A DNA stretch of 64,000 bases, from positions 372,001 through 436,000 of the forward strand of contig CBDCCP010000001.1 of assembly GCA_965214915.1 (NCBI GenBank), in the 5' to 3' direction. Position 1 is the stretch's first letter; each line of letters starts with the position of its first letter. The notes under the pieces are model-generated. The model had not been told where the DNA came from, ran no database searches, and saw only the letters and a list, made by a program, of their open reading frames with translations. Of the stretch, positions 24,446-32,777 are shown in pieces. The position numbers and the translations under genes are program-made. Origin of the DNA: CATQHP01 sp965214915 (lineage in GTDB: Bacteria; Acidobacteriota; Terriglobia; Bryobacterales; UBA6623).

Positions 24446-25567
24446 ATGAAAATCGGAATCACGTGCTATCCCACCTACGGCGGCAGCGGCATCGTCGCCT
24501 CTGAAATCGGCATGGAGCTTGCCGCTCGGGGGCATGAAGTCCACTTCATTACTTACGCGAACCCGATCCGTCTGACCGACAGCCACCCCGGAGTCTTTTA
24601 TCACGAGGTCGAGGTCAGCGACTACCCGCTGTTCCAGTACCCGCCGTACAGCCTGGCCCTGGCGTCGCACATGGTCGAGGCGGCGGAGAACGAACGTCTC
24701 GACCTGCTGCACGTACACTACGCCGTCCCGCACGCGGTCAGCGCCTTGCTGGCCGCGCAGATGACGGAAGGGCGGCTGCCGTTCCTGACCACACTCCACG
24801 GTACGGACGTGACGCTTGTCGGCGCGGACTCCTCGTACCTGCCCATCACGCGGTTTGCGATTGAAAAAAGTCCGGCGGTGACTTGCATCAGCGAGCACTT
24901 GCGGGAGGAAACCGAACGCGTCTTCGGCGCGGGGCGGGAGATCGAGGTAATCCCGAACTTCGTCAACTGCCGGTTATACCGCACGGAGGGAGACCCGGCG
25001 CTGCGGGCGCGCTATGCCCGTCCGGAGGAGAAGCTTCTCGTACATCTTTCCAACTTTCGTCCGGTGAAGCGGGTACTGGACTGCATACGCGCTTTTGCGG
25101 GAATCGCCCAAAAGCTGCCCTGCAAGCTTTTGCTGATCGGCGACGGACCGGACCGCGTTCCCGCCGAGAGGCTGGCGCGTGAGCTGGGCGTAGAGGGCCG
25201 CACGATTTTCGCCGGCAAGCAGCAGCGGGTTGCTCCGCTTCTGGCGGTTTCGGACCTCCTGCTCTTGCCCAGCGCGATGGAGTCTTTCGGCCTCGCGGCG
25301 CTCGAAGCGATGGCCTGTGGCTCTCCGCCCGTGGTCTCTAAAGTCGGGGGTCTCCCGGAGGTCGTCACCGACGGTCATGACGGGCGCCTGGTCGCTCCGG
25401 GAGACACGCAGGCGATGGCGGACGCCGCTGTCGAGATATTGTCGTCGCCGGAGACCTTTCGCCGCATGAGTTCCGCGGCGCGCGCAACCGCCTGCGCCCG
25501 ATTCAACAGCGAGGCCGTCATTCCACGCTACATCGACGCGTACAAGCGGCTTTTATCGAAGAGCTGA
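24446..25567 (+). CDS. bshA: BshA, N-acetyl-alpha-D-glucosaminyl L-malate synthase
   Basis: 373 aa from ATG 24446 (MKIGITCYPTYGGSGIVASE), matching the start and length of BshA (GT4 fold). The GGSG loop near the N-terminus binds UDP-GlcNAc, and the C-terminal donor site block is ESFGLAALEAMACGSPPVVS. The N-terminal motifs FHEVEVSDYPLFQYPPY-like (HEVEVSDYPLFQYPPYS) and TLHGTDVTLVG are specific to BshA rather than general GT4 enzymes. BshA makes GlcNAc-malate, the first step of bacillithiol synthesis, so this organism probably uses bacillithiol as its thiol; bshB and bshC are not in the window. Confidence 0.9.
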   Translation: MKIGITCYPTYGGSGIVASEIGMELAARGHEVHFITYANPIRLTDSHPGVFYHEVEVSDYPLFQYPPYSLALASHMVEAAENERLDLLHVHYAVPHAVSALLAAQMTEGRLPFLTTLHGTDVTLVGADSSYLPITRFAIEKSPAVTCISEHLREETERVFGAGREIEVIPNFVNCRLYRTEGDPALRARYARPEEKLLVHLSNFRPVKRVLDCIRAFAGIAQKLPCKLLLIGDGPDRVPAERLARELGVEGRTIFAGKQQRVAPLLAVSDLLLLPSAMESFGLAALEAMACGSPPVVSKVGGLPEVVTDGHDGRLVAPGDTQAMADAAVEILSSPETFRRMSSAARATACARFNSEAVIPRYIDAYKRLLSKS

Positions 25568-25602
25568 CGCCCGCGGGCAGCGGCTGCCGCGCATTGACGC
25601 GG

Positions 25603-25944
25603 TTACGTGTTCAGTTCCGGCGGCGGCTCGTCCTCAACGACTACCGCGGTGCCGTAAACCAGAATCTCCGCCATGTTGGCCGCGACATAAGAAGTCGCGA
25701 CACGAGTTCCGACGATGGCGTTGGCTCCCAGTTGCCGCGCTTCGGCGACCATGCGGTCGAGAGCGTGCTCGCGGCTTTCTGCAAGCAACTTGGTGTATTC
25801 ATGCACCTCCCCCCCGACAAAACCCCTGAAAACAGCCAGGATATCCCTGCCCAGGTGGCGGGCGCGAACGGTATTCCCGCGAACGAATCCGAGCGTGCGG
25901 ACGATTGATTTTCCCGCGATGCTCTCGGTAGTGACGACGATCAT
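25603..25944 (-). CDS. YbjQ-like heavy-metal-binding domain protein (DUF74)
   Basis: 113 aa. The pattern MIVVTTESIAGKSIVRTLGF, VRGNTVRARHLGRD and GANAIVGTRVATSYV is typical of YbjQ, a pentamer-forming small protein of unknown role. Its start overlaps the anti-sigma stop by 4 bp (25941-25944), so it is the third gene of the sigma-factor operon. The C-terminus is VVVEDEPPPELNT. It may be the effector of the stress that the sigma factor senses, but this is inference. Confidence 0.9.
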   Translation of the reverse strand: MIVVTTESIAGKSIVRTLGFVRGNTVRARHLGRDILAVFRGFVGGEVHEYTKLLAESREHALDRMVAEARQLGANAIVGTRVATSYVAANMAEILVYGTAVVVEDEPPPELNT

Positions 25945-26372
25945 CTCTTGACTCCCCGATAGCGGTCGTGAGGCAACTCCAGTATCCGTTGGCGAGCTAC
26001 GGAGGCCAGCACCAGAAGGAGTCCCACATGAATAGAGCCGACGATGCTCTTGCGCAACCAGTACATGTCCGACGTGACGAACAGGTAACCGCTGTAGAGC
26101 ACGCCGGCAACCGCGCCGATAACGAACAAGACCCAGCCGATCCGCCGCGGCGCCTTCACGGACAGCCGCTGCTCCAGTTCGTTCATGCGGTCGTCCGGCG
26201 GCGGGAGGAAGGCAAGTTCCGAAGTTGCCTTTTTCAGCGCCTGAAGTTGCCGGAGTTGTTCTCGCGCAGCGGGCGAGTTTTCCAGATGGATGCGGACTCG
26301 TTGCTGCTCGGCTTGGGTCAGTTCTCCGTCAAGATAGGCGGACAGCATGCTCTCGATAGGTTTCTCGTCCAT
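25941..26372 (-). CDS. Anti-sigma factor with zinc-finger-like N-terminus and membrane helix
   Basis: 143 aa from ATG 26372 (MDEKPIESMLSAYLDGELTQ). The N-terminal helices resemble the anti-sigma domain that grips an ECF sigma factor; the usual HxxxCxxC zinc motif is not present, so this is a zinc-free variant. Two hydrophobic stretches follow (IGWVLFVIGAVAGVLYSGYL and IHVGLLLVLASVA), so it is a membrane protein. It starts 4 bp after the sigma gene stops and overlaps YbjQ by 4 bp. It probably holds the sigma factor inactive until a signal reaches the membrane. Confidence 0.8.
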   Translation of the reverse strand: MDEKPIESMLSAYLDGELTQAEQQRVRIHLENSPAAREQLRQLQALKKATSELAFLPPPDDRMNELEQRLSVKAPRRIGWVLFVIGAVAGVLYSGYLFVTSDMYWLRKSIVGSIHVGLLLVLASVARQRILELPHDRYRGVKR

Positions 26373-26376
26373 GTTT

Positions 26377-26934
26377 TTACAGATGCCTCCCGAGCTTGCG
26401 GCGCAGGATTTCACGGGCGTCGTAAAGCCGCGAGTTCACTGTCGTCAACGAATTGCCGGTAATCGCGGCGATTTCTTTGTAGGCGAATCCATGCATGTCT
26501 CGGAGCACCAGGACTTCTCGTTGTTCCGGGGAAAGCTGATGGATTGCCAGCCAAACTCGCTCTTTCAGCTTGTTTCTCTCGGCCAGGACTTCCGGGCCGG
26601 GATGGGGCGATGCTTGCGGCTGCTTCTCGTCCAAAACCGTTTCCTTGCGCGTGCTGCGCTTGCGGTACAAATCGACCGTCAGATTGCGGATGATCGAGTA
26701 GAGCCAGGGAGCGAACGGACGCAATCTGTCGCGCCGACTCCAATGCCTGTGAACGCGCAGGAATGCTTCTTGCGTGATGTCCATCGCATCTTCGGGGTTG
26801 CCCACGAGTTGCAACGTGAAGCGATAAGCTCTTAGATGGTATTCCCGGAACAGGCAGCCTAAGTTCTCCGATTCCGCGATTGCCGTGTTGCAGGCAATGG
26901 GCGCGGAAGAGTCGATTGCAGGAAGCACTGACAT
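26377..26934 (-). CDS. ECF RNA polymerase sigma factor
   Basis: 185 aa. Region 2 is seen in FREYHLRAYRFTLQLVGN and DAMDITQEAFLRVHRHW, with the core-binding DITQEAF motif. Region 4 is LSPEQREVLVLRDMHGFAYK and ITGNSLTTVNSRLYDAREIL, the helix-turn-helix that reads the -35 box. The extra N-terminal 25 residues carry no motif. First gene of an operon with the membrane anti-sigma factor and YbjQ; the usual autoregulated promoter would lie in the 125 bp shared with the divergent membrane-protein gene. Confidence 0.92.
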   Translation of the reverse strand: MSVLPAIDSSAPIACNTAIAESENLGCLFREYHLRAYRFTLQLVGNPEDAMDITQEAFLRVHRHWSRRDRLRPFAPWLYSIIRNLTVDLYRKRSTRKETVLDEKQPQASPHPGPEVLAERNKLKERVWLAIHQLSPEQREVLVLRDMHGFAYKEIAAITGNSLTTVNSRLYDAREILRRKLGRHL

Positions 26935-27059
26935 ACAGTTTCACAGATGGATACGGGCGGGACTCCGGTTTCTTCCCCCAAAAAAGTCGCATTCGAGCGG
27001 CACACGAGGGCGAACGTCGTACGGCTAAGATAAAAAGTCCTCCCCGCAATCGGATCTTC

Positions 27060-27656
27060 ATGAGACAGTTCGGTGAATGGCTGGTTGCCGGCGCGGCAGT
27101 GCTGGGCCCTTGGGGGATCTTTCTCGCCGCCTTGGCGGATAATGCGTTCATCCCGTTTCCTCAGGGCGTGGATGCGTTGCTGGTCGCCCAGGCGATTGCC
27201 GCCCCTTCGACGGTTTACCTTGCCGCGGGGCTTGGCGTGGCTGGATCGGTGATCGGCTCGGTCGTCCTTTATTCCCTTGCGCGCAAGGGCGGCGCCGCGA
27301 TGCTGCGCAAACGCGTTTCCGAAGCCGGCATGCGACGCATGCAGCGGATGATCGAGGAATACGGCGCCGCGGCGCTGATTCCACCCGCGGCGATTCCGCT
27401 GCCGCTGCCGATGAAGCCGGTCGTGCTGGCGGCCGGCATCTTCCAAATGCCGCTCGGGCCGTTCTGCGCCGCGATCGTCTTTGCGCGCGTTCTGCGCTAT
27501 TTCGGCGTCGCCTATTTGGCTCTGCGCTTTGGCGGCAACGCCTTGGCCTTCGCCGAGGAGCACGCTCTCGCGGCTGCGCTGCTGTGCGCTGCGTTGGTCT
27601 TAGCGTTCTATTTCGTCAATCGTTGGAGCAACAGCCGGCTCAGCCGCCGCGCCTGA
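27060..27656 (+). CDS. VTT/DedA-like membrane protein
   Basis: 198 aa from ATG 27060 (MRQFGEWLVAGAAVLGPWG). Several hydrophobic segments are visible, with a re-entrant-like IPPAAIPLPLPMKPVVLAAG block (about 118-137) that corresponds to the conserved Pro/Arg region of DedA/VTT proteins. Members affect lipid scrambling or undecaprenyl-phosphate recycling. It starts divergently from the ECF sigma gene. The 3' end is followed by a convergent coiled-coil gene. Confidence 0.78.
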   Translation: MRQFGEWLVAGAAVLGPWGIFLAALADNAFIPFPQGVDALLVAQAIAAPSTVYLAAGLGVAGSVIGSVVLYSLARKGGAAMLRKRVSEAGMRRMQRMIEEYGAAALIPPAAIPLPLPMKPVVLAAGIFQMPLGPFCAAIVFARVLRYFGVAYLALRFGGNALAFAEEHALAAALLCAALVLAFYFVNRWSNSRLSRRA

Positions 27657-27724
27657 AGTTATGCCCGCCCTGCCGTTTGGATGAGCTTTGCTCCGAGGCC
27701 GGCGACGGGTTGCCGGGACCCGGA

Positions 27725-28126
27725 TCAACTCCTGAAAAGCGCGAACAGACCGCCTCCAACCGCGCTGAGCAGCGTGATGCATACGGCAACGACCATTGGC
27801 CAGAGCACCTTCTGCAGGGTGTCGATGCGGTCGGTCAGAGCGTCGATGCGGGCGCCTTGAACATCGATGCGGGCGCCGAATTCGGCAAAGCGCGATTCCA
27901 TGACGTCAATGCGGGCGCCGAATTCGGCAAAGCGCGATTCCATGACGTCAATGCGGGCGCCGAATTCAACGAAGCGCGATTCCACGACGGTGATAACGCT
28001 GCGGCCGGCTTGAGCGCGGATTTGCTCGGTGGCCTCATAGGCGAGGTCGGGGTCCACCCGAGCGGACCGCCAAGCGCGGTAAATAGCATCGGCGGACGGC
28101 TCGGGAGGCGCGGCGGCAGTAGGCAT
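27725..28126 (-). CDS. Small coiled-coil protein with C-terminal membrane helix and internal 14-aa repeats
   Basis: 133 aa. The middle is built from repeats of the unit MESRFAEFGARIDV (14 residues, 42 bp), two perfect and flanked by a variant copy (VESRFVEFGARIDV) and a shorter GARIDALTDRIDTLQ end; heptad spacing indicates a coiled coil. The C-terminus MVVAVCITLLSAVGGGLFAL is a single membrane helix. This resembles the loose DUF1640-like group of small anchored coiled-coil proteins. A protein of similar plan lies at 57179-57469. Function unknown. Confidence 0.75.
   Translation of the reverse strand: MPTAAAPPEPSADAIYRAWRSARVDPDLAYEATEQIRAQAGRSVITVVESRFVEFGARIDVMESRFAEFGARIDVMESRFAEFGARIDVQGARIDALTDRIDTLQKVLWPMVVAVCITLLSAVGGGLFALFRS
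27881..27964. repeat. 42-bp tandem repeat inside the coiled-coil gene
   Basis: Two perfect 42-bp copies (starting at 27881 and 27923), with diverged partial copies on either side, the next beginning at 27965. The period of 42 bp equals 14 codons, two coiled-coil heptads, so copy-number change keeps the reading frame and the heptad register and would only lengthen or shorten the rod. Confidence 0.8.
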
Positions 28127-28326
28127 CGGAAGCTCTCCTTTTCGAACAAAGGCGGTCGGGGTCGAGCAAGCGGTCGATCCGAAGACATTTTACGAAGTTA
28201 CTGTAGCAGTTGAAAGACGGGCGCCGCGGCTGCTCTCCGCCGCGCTGCCGTCGCGGCCCGCGGATAAGCTGCGTTGGTCTGCCATGGCGCTTTGTGGCAC
28301 ATTATGGGGAAGGAGGACATTCGGCG

Positions 28327-29976
28327 ATGTTTACGATGCGGCTTACGGTCGTGACAGCCATTTGCGGCGTTTTGGGCGTCCTGGCCGGCTGTTCTTCGGG
28401 GCCTTCGTTCACCTCGGACGTTTCGGTCTCGGCGAACCCGAATCCGAACGTGCCGTTGGCTGCGGTGGTTTCGTTCGAGGCTTCGGAGCCTGTGGCGACA
28501 ACGATTCATGTTTCCGACGGGGAGCACGAATGGGAGTTGAAATACGACGAGTCCGCAGACCCGGCGGCCGGTCTTGCCGTCGTCGGCATGCGTCCCGAGC
28601 GCAGCCATCGGATCGAGGTGAAGATCGGCAATGCCGGCGGAAGCGCGACGGCCGGCCCATTCGATTTCACCACTCCCGGACTTCCGGGCGTGGGCGTCGA
28701 GTTTCCTCCGCTCGATGTGCGCGTCAGCAAGCCGGACGAGATGGAGCCGGGCGTGACGCTGTTCAACCCTCGTCGGAGAAAAGTCGGGACGGGACAGCAG
28801 ATCGCGGACTTCAACGCCAACTTCGGCATGTTGATGGCCGTGGATGCGGCAGGCGAGACGGTCTGGTATTACAAGGTCGATTCGCGGATCAGTGATTTCG
28901 AGAAAGCCCGCAACAGCAATATCGTCTTCTGCACCGCCGATTTCCGGTTGATCGAGACGGATTGGCTGGGCAATACCGTAAACCAGTGGTATGCGAAGAA
29001 TCGCCCCGGCGGGCCTCCCGAAGAGGGTATGGCTGTCGATACCTTGACCTTCCATCACGAGATCGACGAGTTGCCCGACGGCAACATCATCGTGCTGTCG
29101 AGCGAATGGAAAGAGATCGACAGCTACTACACCGACGAGTACAACGAGCGGGCGCCGCGCAAACGGCAAAAGGTCATGGGCGACGTGATCGTCGAGTTCG
29201 AACGCGAGACCGGCAACATCGTTTGGGAGTGGCATGCGTTCGATCACATGGATCCTTTCCGTATCGGGTACGAAACGTTTTCGAACTACTGGATCCGCCG
29301 CGGCTTCCCCGACACGATCGATTGGAGCCACGCCAACAATCTGCTCTATGACGAGGCCGACGATTCCATCGTGGTGAATTTCCGGTACCAGGCGGCGGCG
29401 ATGAAGATCGACCGCAAGACGAAGGAGATCAAGTGGATTTTCGGCGAGCCGACCGGCTGGGGGAAGCTCTCTGACAAAGTGCTGCAGGCGGACGGCCCCG
29501 TGAAATGGCCTTACCACCAGCACTCTCCCAACCCGACGCCGAACGGAACGCTACTGATCTACGACAACGGCAATTATCAGGCGCGGCCGTTCCGCAAGCC
29601 CGTAGCTCTTGAGAAAACATATTCGCGGGCGGTCGAGTACGAGATCGACGAGGAGAACATGACGGTGCGGGAGAAGTGGGAGTCGGAGTCGTTCGGGCCG
29701 GACCGCGTCGTGAGCATCGCGATGGGCGATGTGGACTGGCTGCCGGACACCGAGAACATCCTGGTGGCGTACGGCGCATTGATCGTGCCCGAGGCGTTCG
29801 GCAAGGTGGGCTGGCCGTCGCGCTCCCGCTTGCAGTTCAGCCAGTGGACGCGGATGCGCGAATACAAGCGTACGGATCCGCCGGAAGTCGTTTTCGAAGT
29901 CGTGCTGCGGAGCGAAGACCCCAAGATGGGCTGGACGTTGTTCGGGGCGGAACGCATCGACCGGGTCGGCCCGTAG
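28327..29976 (+). CDS. Arylsulfotransferase (ASST) family lipoprotein
   Basis: 549 aa from ATG 28327, chosen because AAGGAGG lies at 28310-28316, ten bases before it. A lipoprotein signal with lipobox VLAGC follows. After a beta-sandwich N-terminal domain (to about residue 125), the core has beta-propeller-like blades with the family motifs TFHHEIDELPDGNIIVLSSE, DWSHANNLLYDE and WPYHQHSPNPTPNGTLLIYD, which carry candidate catalytic His residues. ASST moves sulfate between phenols in the periplasm without PAPS. It lies convergent with the PhoD-like gene, near a sulfatase, which suggests aryl- or phospho-ester metabolism outside the cell. Confidence 0.85.
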   Translation: MFTMRLTVVTAICGVLGVLAGCSSGPSFTSDVSVSANPNPNVPLAAVVSFEASEPVATTIHVSDGEHEWELKYDESADPAAGLAVVGMRPERSHRIEVKIGNAGGSATAGPFDFTTPGLPGVGVEFPPLDVRVSKPDEMEPGVTLFNPRRRKVGTGQQIADFNANFGMLMAVDAAGETVWYYKVDSRISDFEKARNSNIVFCTADFRLIETDWLGNTVNQWYAKNRPGGPPEEGMAVDTLTFHHEIDELPDGNIIVLSSEWKEIDSYYTDEYNERAPRKRQKVMGDVIVEFERETGNIVWEWHAFDHMDPFRIGYETFSNYWIRRGFPDTIDWSHANNLLYDEADDSIVVNFRYQAAAMKIDRKTKEIKWIFGEPTGWGKLSDKVLQADGPVKWPYHQHSPNPTPNGTLLIYDNGNYQARPFRKPVALEKTYSRAVEYEIDEENMTVREKWESESFGPDRVVSIAMGDVDWLPDTENILVAYGALIVPEAFGKVGWPSRSRLQFSQWTRMREYKRTDPPEVVFEVVLRSEDPKMGWTLFGAERIDRVGP

Positions 29977-30014
29977 GGCTTCGTCCGGATTGGGAGTCGG
30001 TTCCGTCCCGTTGT

Positions 30015-32693
30015 TTACGCCTCGACGGCTGTCGTCGTCACGGCCTTCGACGAGACTTTCTTGCCGCTGCGGGCGGTCAAAATCACGGTCTCGCCGGCGG
30101 CGACGCCGGTGAGGCCGCGGATCGGGAGCGATCCGTCGGACAGCGTTCGGCCCCCGCGAATCGGGCGTCCCGCGCTGTCGGTAATCAGCACGTCGGCATC
30201 TTGCAGAAGCTTGACCGCCGGGATGCGGCATATCGGCGGGCGGCCGGTGTTCCCGGCGAGATCGGCAACCGACCCGCCTCCCCGCGGCTCTTCGCTCGGC
30301 GGGTCGACGAGATTACGCACGCGCAGCCCGAAGCGGGGTTCTGCGCCCCGCGGGTCGAACTCCATCTCGAGAAAGTTCCAATAGAACGGCCCGTCCTTTT
30401 TCTCAAGCATGGGCGTGTCGTAGCGTTGATGATAGAGCGCCTTGATCTCAATATCGCGGCCGTCGAAATCTTGCATCCTGGGACCGAAGCCTTCCTTGAC
30501 GCCGCGGCCGCCGCTGCGGCCTATCGGCCCGAACGAGCACTCATAGACCCGGTGGTCGACATTGCGCAGAATCATGCCGACATGGACGTCGCCGTAAACG
30601 CTGACGATCCCATCGCGCGAGCCTAAAACATCGAGTATCCGATCGACTCCCGCGGACACCCATCCGGCATAGTCCGCGGCGACGCGGTCGCGTTCGTAAA
30701 GTCGGATTTTGGAGCCGGGCTTGCGTCCGTCGCCGATCCAGATCGTATGCATGCCGTTGATGCCGGTGAGGCAGATCAGCGGCGAAGAGTCGGTTCGGAC
30801 AGTGTCGCTGAGCCAGGCGAACTGTTCTTCTCCGAGCAGGCTGCGGGTGACGTCGCGGCGCGAGTAGAGGCTTTCTTTGTTTCCCCAGCCTTCGTCGTCC
30901 CAGATATTCGTGTCCTGGCTGGAGCGCCACAGACGGCTGTCGAGAACGAGCAGGCTGAAATCGCGGTTGGGCATCTTCCAGCGGCGCCATTTTTTAGGGT
31001 TCGCGGTTCCCGAGGGGGACTCGTCGCCCGTGACGAGGTGATGCACGATCTGGAAATTGCGCCTCATGTAATCGACATCCTGCCCTAGATCGCGGTGGTT
31101 GCGGATGGCGATCTGCTCGGGACCCTTGATGTCGTCCATGCCGTAGTCGTGGTCGCCGGGATTGATGACGTTCCAATGGCGCATCATCTGCCAGCGCGAG
31201 GCGGGGCCGCAGAGAGTGGTCGTGACGATTTTGTAGGCATCGTCCGGCGAGGGCGGGTAGAGCAGCAACTCCATGTACCACACGTCGTCCTCCCAGAGCA
31301 TGACCTGGAAGTTGTAGTCGTCGAGATATTTGTAGGCGTCGGGGGTGGGTTGGTCATGGACGAAGAATCCGCCGCCGGGGCCGGCGTCGGGGAGCTTGGG
31401 GCCGCCGCCGTGGATGGCGTGGCAGGAGAGGCCGCACAGCTTATACGGGGCTTGCAGCCGCGGCAAGCGTCCGACGTAATTGCCGTCGTCCGGGACCCGC
31501 CCGACCTGGCCGGCGCCGAGGCCGACGGCGTCCGTGCCCAGGCGCGGGTCGGCCGTGACGTCGCGGCCGTCTTTCCAGACGGTGTAATAAAAGGCGGTTT
31601 CAGCGGGGTTTCCGGGAAGCTTGGCGTCGATAACGGCAGTGTTGCGGCGAAAGTCGTTATTGACGATGGCGCCCGAGCCGGAGGCGCGTACGCTCTCCCA
31701 CCCCCCGGCCGGCGTGGGCGAATCGCTGATGCGCACCTCGGCCTTTTCGCCGTCTGAGCGAAACAAACCGATGAAGCGCACTTGCCAGCCGCCGTCGAGT
31801 TGCTTGAGCGTGTCTCCGAGCGCGTAGCAAGCGTGGCAGTCGTTGATTTTCGGCGACAGCGGCCGATTCTCGCCGGGCTCGACGGTGAAGCCGGTAATTT
31901 CGAAATCGAGGAGACCTTGGCCGGCGACGCCCACATACCCCTCGGCGCGGGCGCGCCGCTCGACGGAACGATGCTCGACCCGGTAAACGCCCGGGCTGCC
32001 GGCGACCGCGAGCTCGGCATTCATGTCGGCCAAGCGGGGGTCGTTCCCGCTGACGGATACGGTGAGCGTGAACTCCTTGCCGCGTACCGGGCGCACGGCT
32101 CGTTTGTCGGCGATGCTCGCTTGCGCGCCGTGCTCGTAGATTCCAAAACGGCCGTCGTCCCGCCAAGCTGCGAAACAGGCGGCCTTGCCGTCGGGGCCGG
32201 CCTGCCCGTAGGACTCGTAAAGCGTCGAAGACCCGAATGCCAGGCCGACGAACCCGTAGCCCGGCCGGTACATCTTCCATGCGGCGTTGTCGCGCTCGTC
32301 CGGGGCATGCGGCCGCGCGACGATGCGGCCCTTGATTTCGAGCTTGTAGTTGCCTTCGAGCTTCCAATTGCGGTTCCAGAGGAATCCGGGAGGCAGAGAA
32401 GGATCGTAGTCCACGGGCATTGCGTAGGCGCCGAGCCGGTCGCCGTGGGTTTCGTAGTGGTAGGGAAAGCCCGTACGGCGAGCGCGGTCTCCATAATTGT
32501 GGATGCGGCGCCGCAGAGCGTTCCCTTTGATTTGCCAGTAGCCGGGGTTGAGAGATTCCCAGTCGTGGCCGTGGTAGAGCGTGTCCGTCCCAGAGAAGGA
32601 TGCGGCGGTTGCTTCAGCCTTGGGTGAGGCCGCTGCAGCCAGCGCAGCCGCGCCGGCTTTCAGGAAACCGCGGCGGTCGAGATCGTTCTTCAT
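30015..32693 (-). CDS. PhoD-like metallophosphoesterase with Tat signal
   Basis: 892 aa from ATG 32693 (MKNDLDRRGFLKAGAAALAA), a Tat signal. The frame is open for another 1.5 kb upstream, but that part is antisense to the sulfatase gene. Residues about 40-230 form a beta-sandwich that looks like a concanavalin-type lectin domain. A middle domain is followed by the metallophosphoesterase part: NVINPGDHDYGMDDI, SLLVLDSRLWRSSQDTN and VYGDVHVGMI. A C-terminal beta domain closes the protein. PhoD-type enzymes hydrolyse phosphodi- or monoesters with Fe/Ca in the periplasm. Normal PhoD is about 550 aa; the N-terminal lectin-like part accounts for the extra length. Confidence 0.82.
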   Translation of the reverse strand: MKNDLDRRGFLKAGAAALAAAASPKAEATAASFSGTDTLYHGHDWESLNPGYWQIKGNALRRRIHNYGDRARRTGFPYHYETHGDRLGAYAMPVDYDPSLPPGFLWNRNWKLEGNYKLEIKGRIVARPHAPDERDNAAWKMYRPGYGFVGLAFGSSTLYESYGQAGPDGKAACFAAWRDDGRFGIYEHGAQASIADKRAVRPVRGKEFTLTVSVSGNDPRLADMNAELAVAGSPGVYRVEHRSVERRARAEGYVGVAGQGLLDFEITGFTVEPGENRPLSPKINDCHACYALGDTLKQLDGGWQVRFIGLFRSDGEKAEVRISDSPTPAGGWESVRASGSGAIVNNDFRRNTAVIDAKLPGNPAETAFYYTVWKDGRDVTADPRLGTDAVGLGAGQVGRVPDDGNYVGRLPRLQAPYKLCGLSCHAIHGGGPKLPDAGPGGGFFVHDQPTPDAYKYLDDYNFQVMLWEDDVWYMELLLYPPSPDDAYKIVTTTLCGPASRWQMMRHWNVINPGDHDYGMDDIKGPEQIAIRNHRDLGQDVDYMRRNFQIVHHLVTGDESPSGTANPKKWRRWKMPNRDFSLLVLDSRLWRSSQDTNIWDDEGWGNKESLYSRRDVTRSLLGEEQFAWLSDTVRTDSSPLICLTGINGMHTIWIGDGRKPGSKIRLYERDRVAADYAGWVSAGVDRILDVLGSRDGIVSVYGDVHVGMILRNVDHRVYECSFGPIGRSGGRGVKEGFGPRMQDFDGRDIEIKALYHQRYDTPMLEKKDGPFYWNFLEMEFDPRGAEPRFGLRVRNLVDPPSEEPRGGGSVADLAGNTGRPPICRIPAVKLLQDADVLITDSAGRPIRGGRTLSDGSLPIRGLTGVAAGETVILTARSGKKVSSKAVTTTAVEA

Positions 32694-32720
32694 GCCGCGG
32701 CATTGTAGCAACAAGCAGCA

Positions 32721-32741
32721 GAGATAGTGGATAGTGGATAG
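32721..32741 (-). repeat. Heptamer repeat (CTATCCA type), no hairpin
   Basis: On the minus strand two CTATCCA heptads (32741-32728) are followed by a partial CTATCT. It sits between the divergent starts of the PhoD-like gene (32693) and the sulfatase (32778). The stem found with the other copies is missing, so this is a partial member of the family or an independent occurrence. Confidence 0.45.
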
Positions 32742-32777
32742 ATGATCGAGGCTGCCGTTACGACGCCGTTTGCCGCA

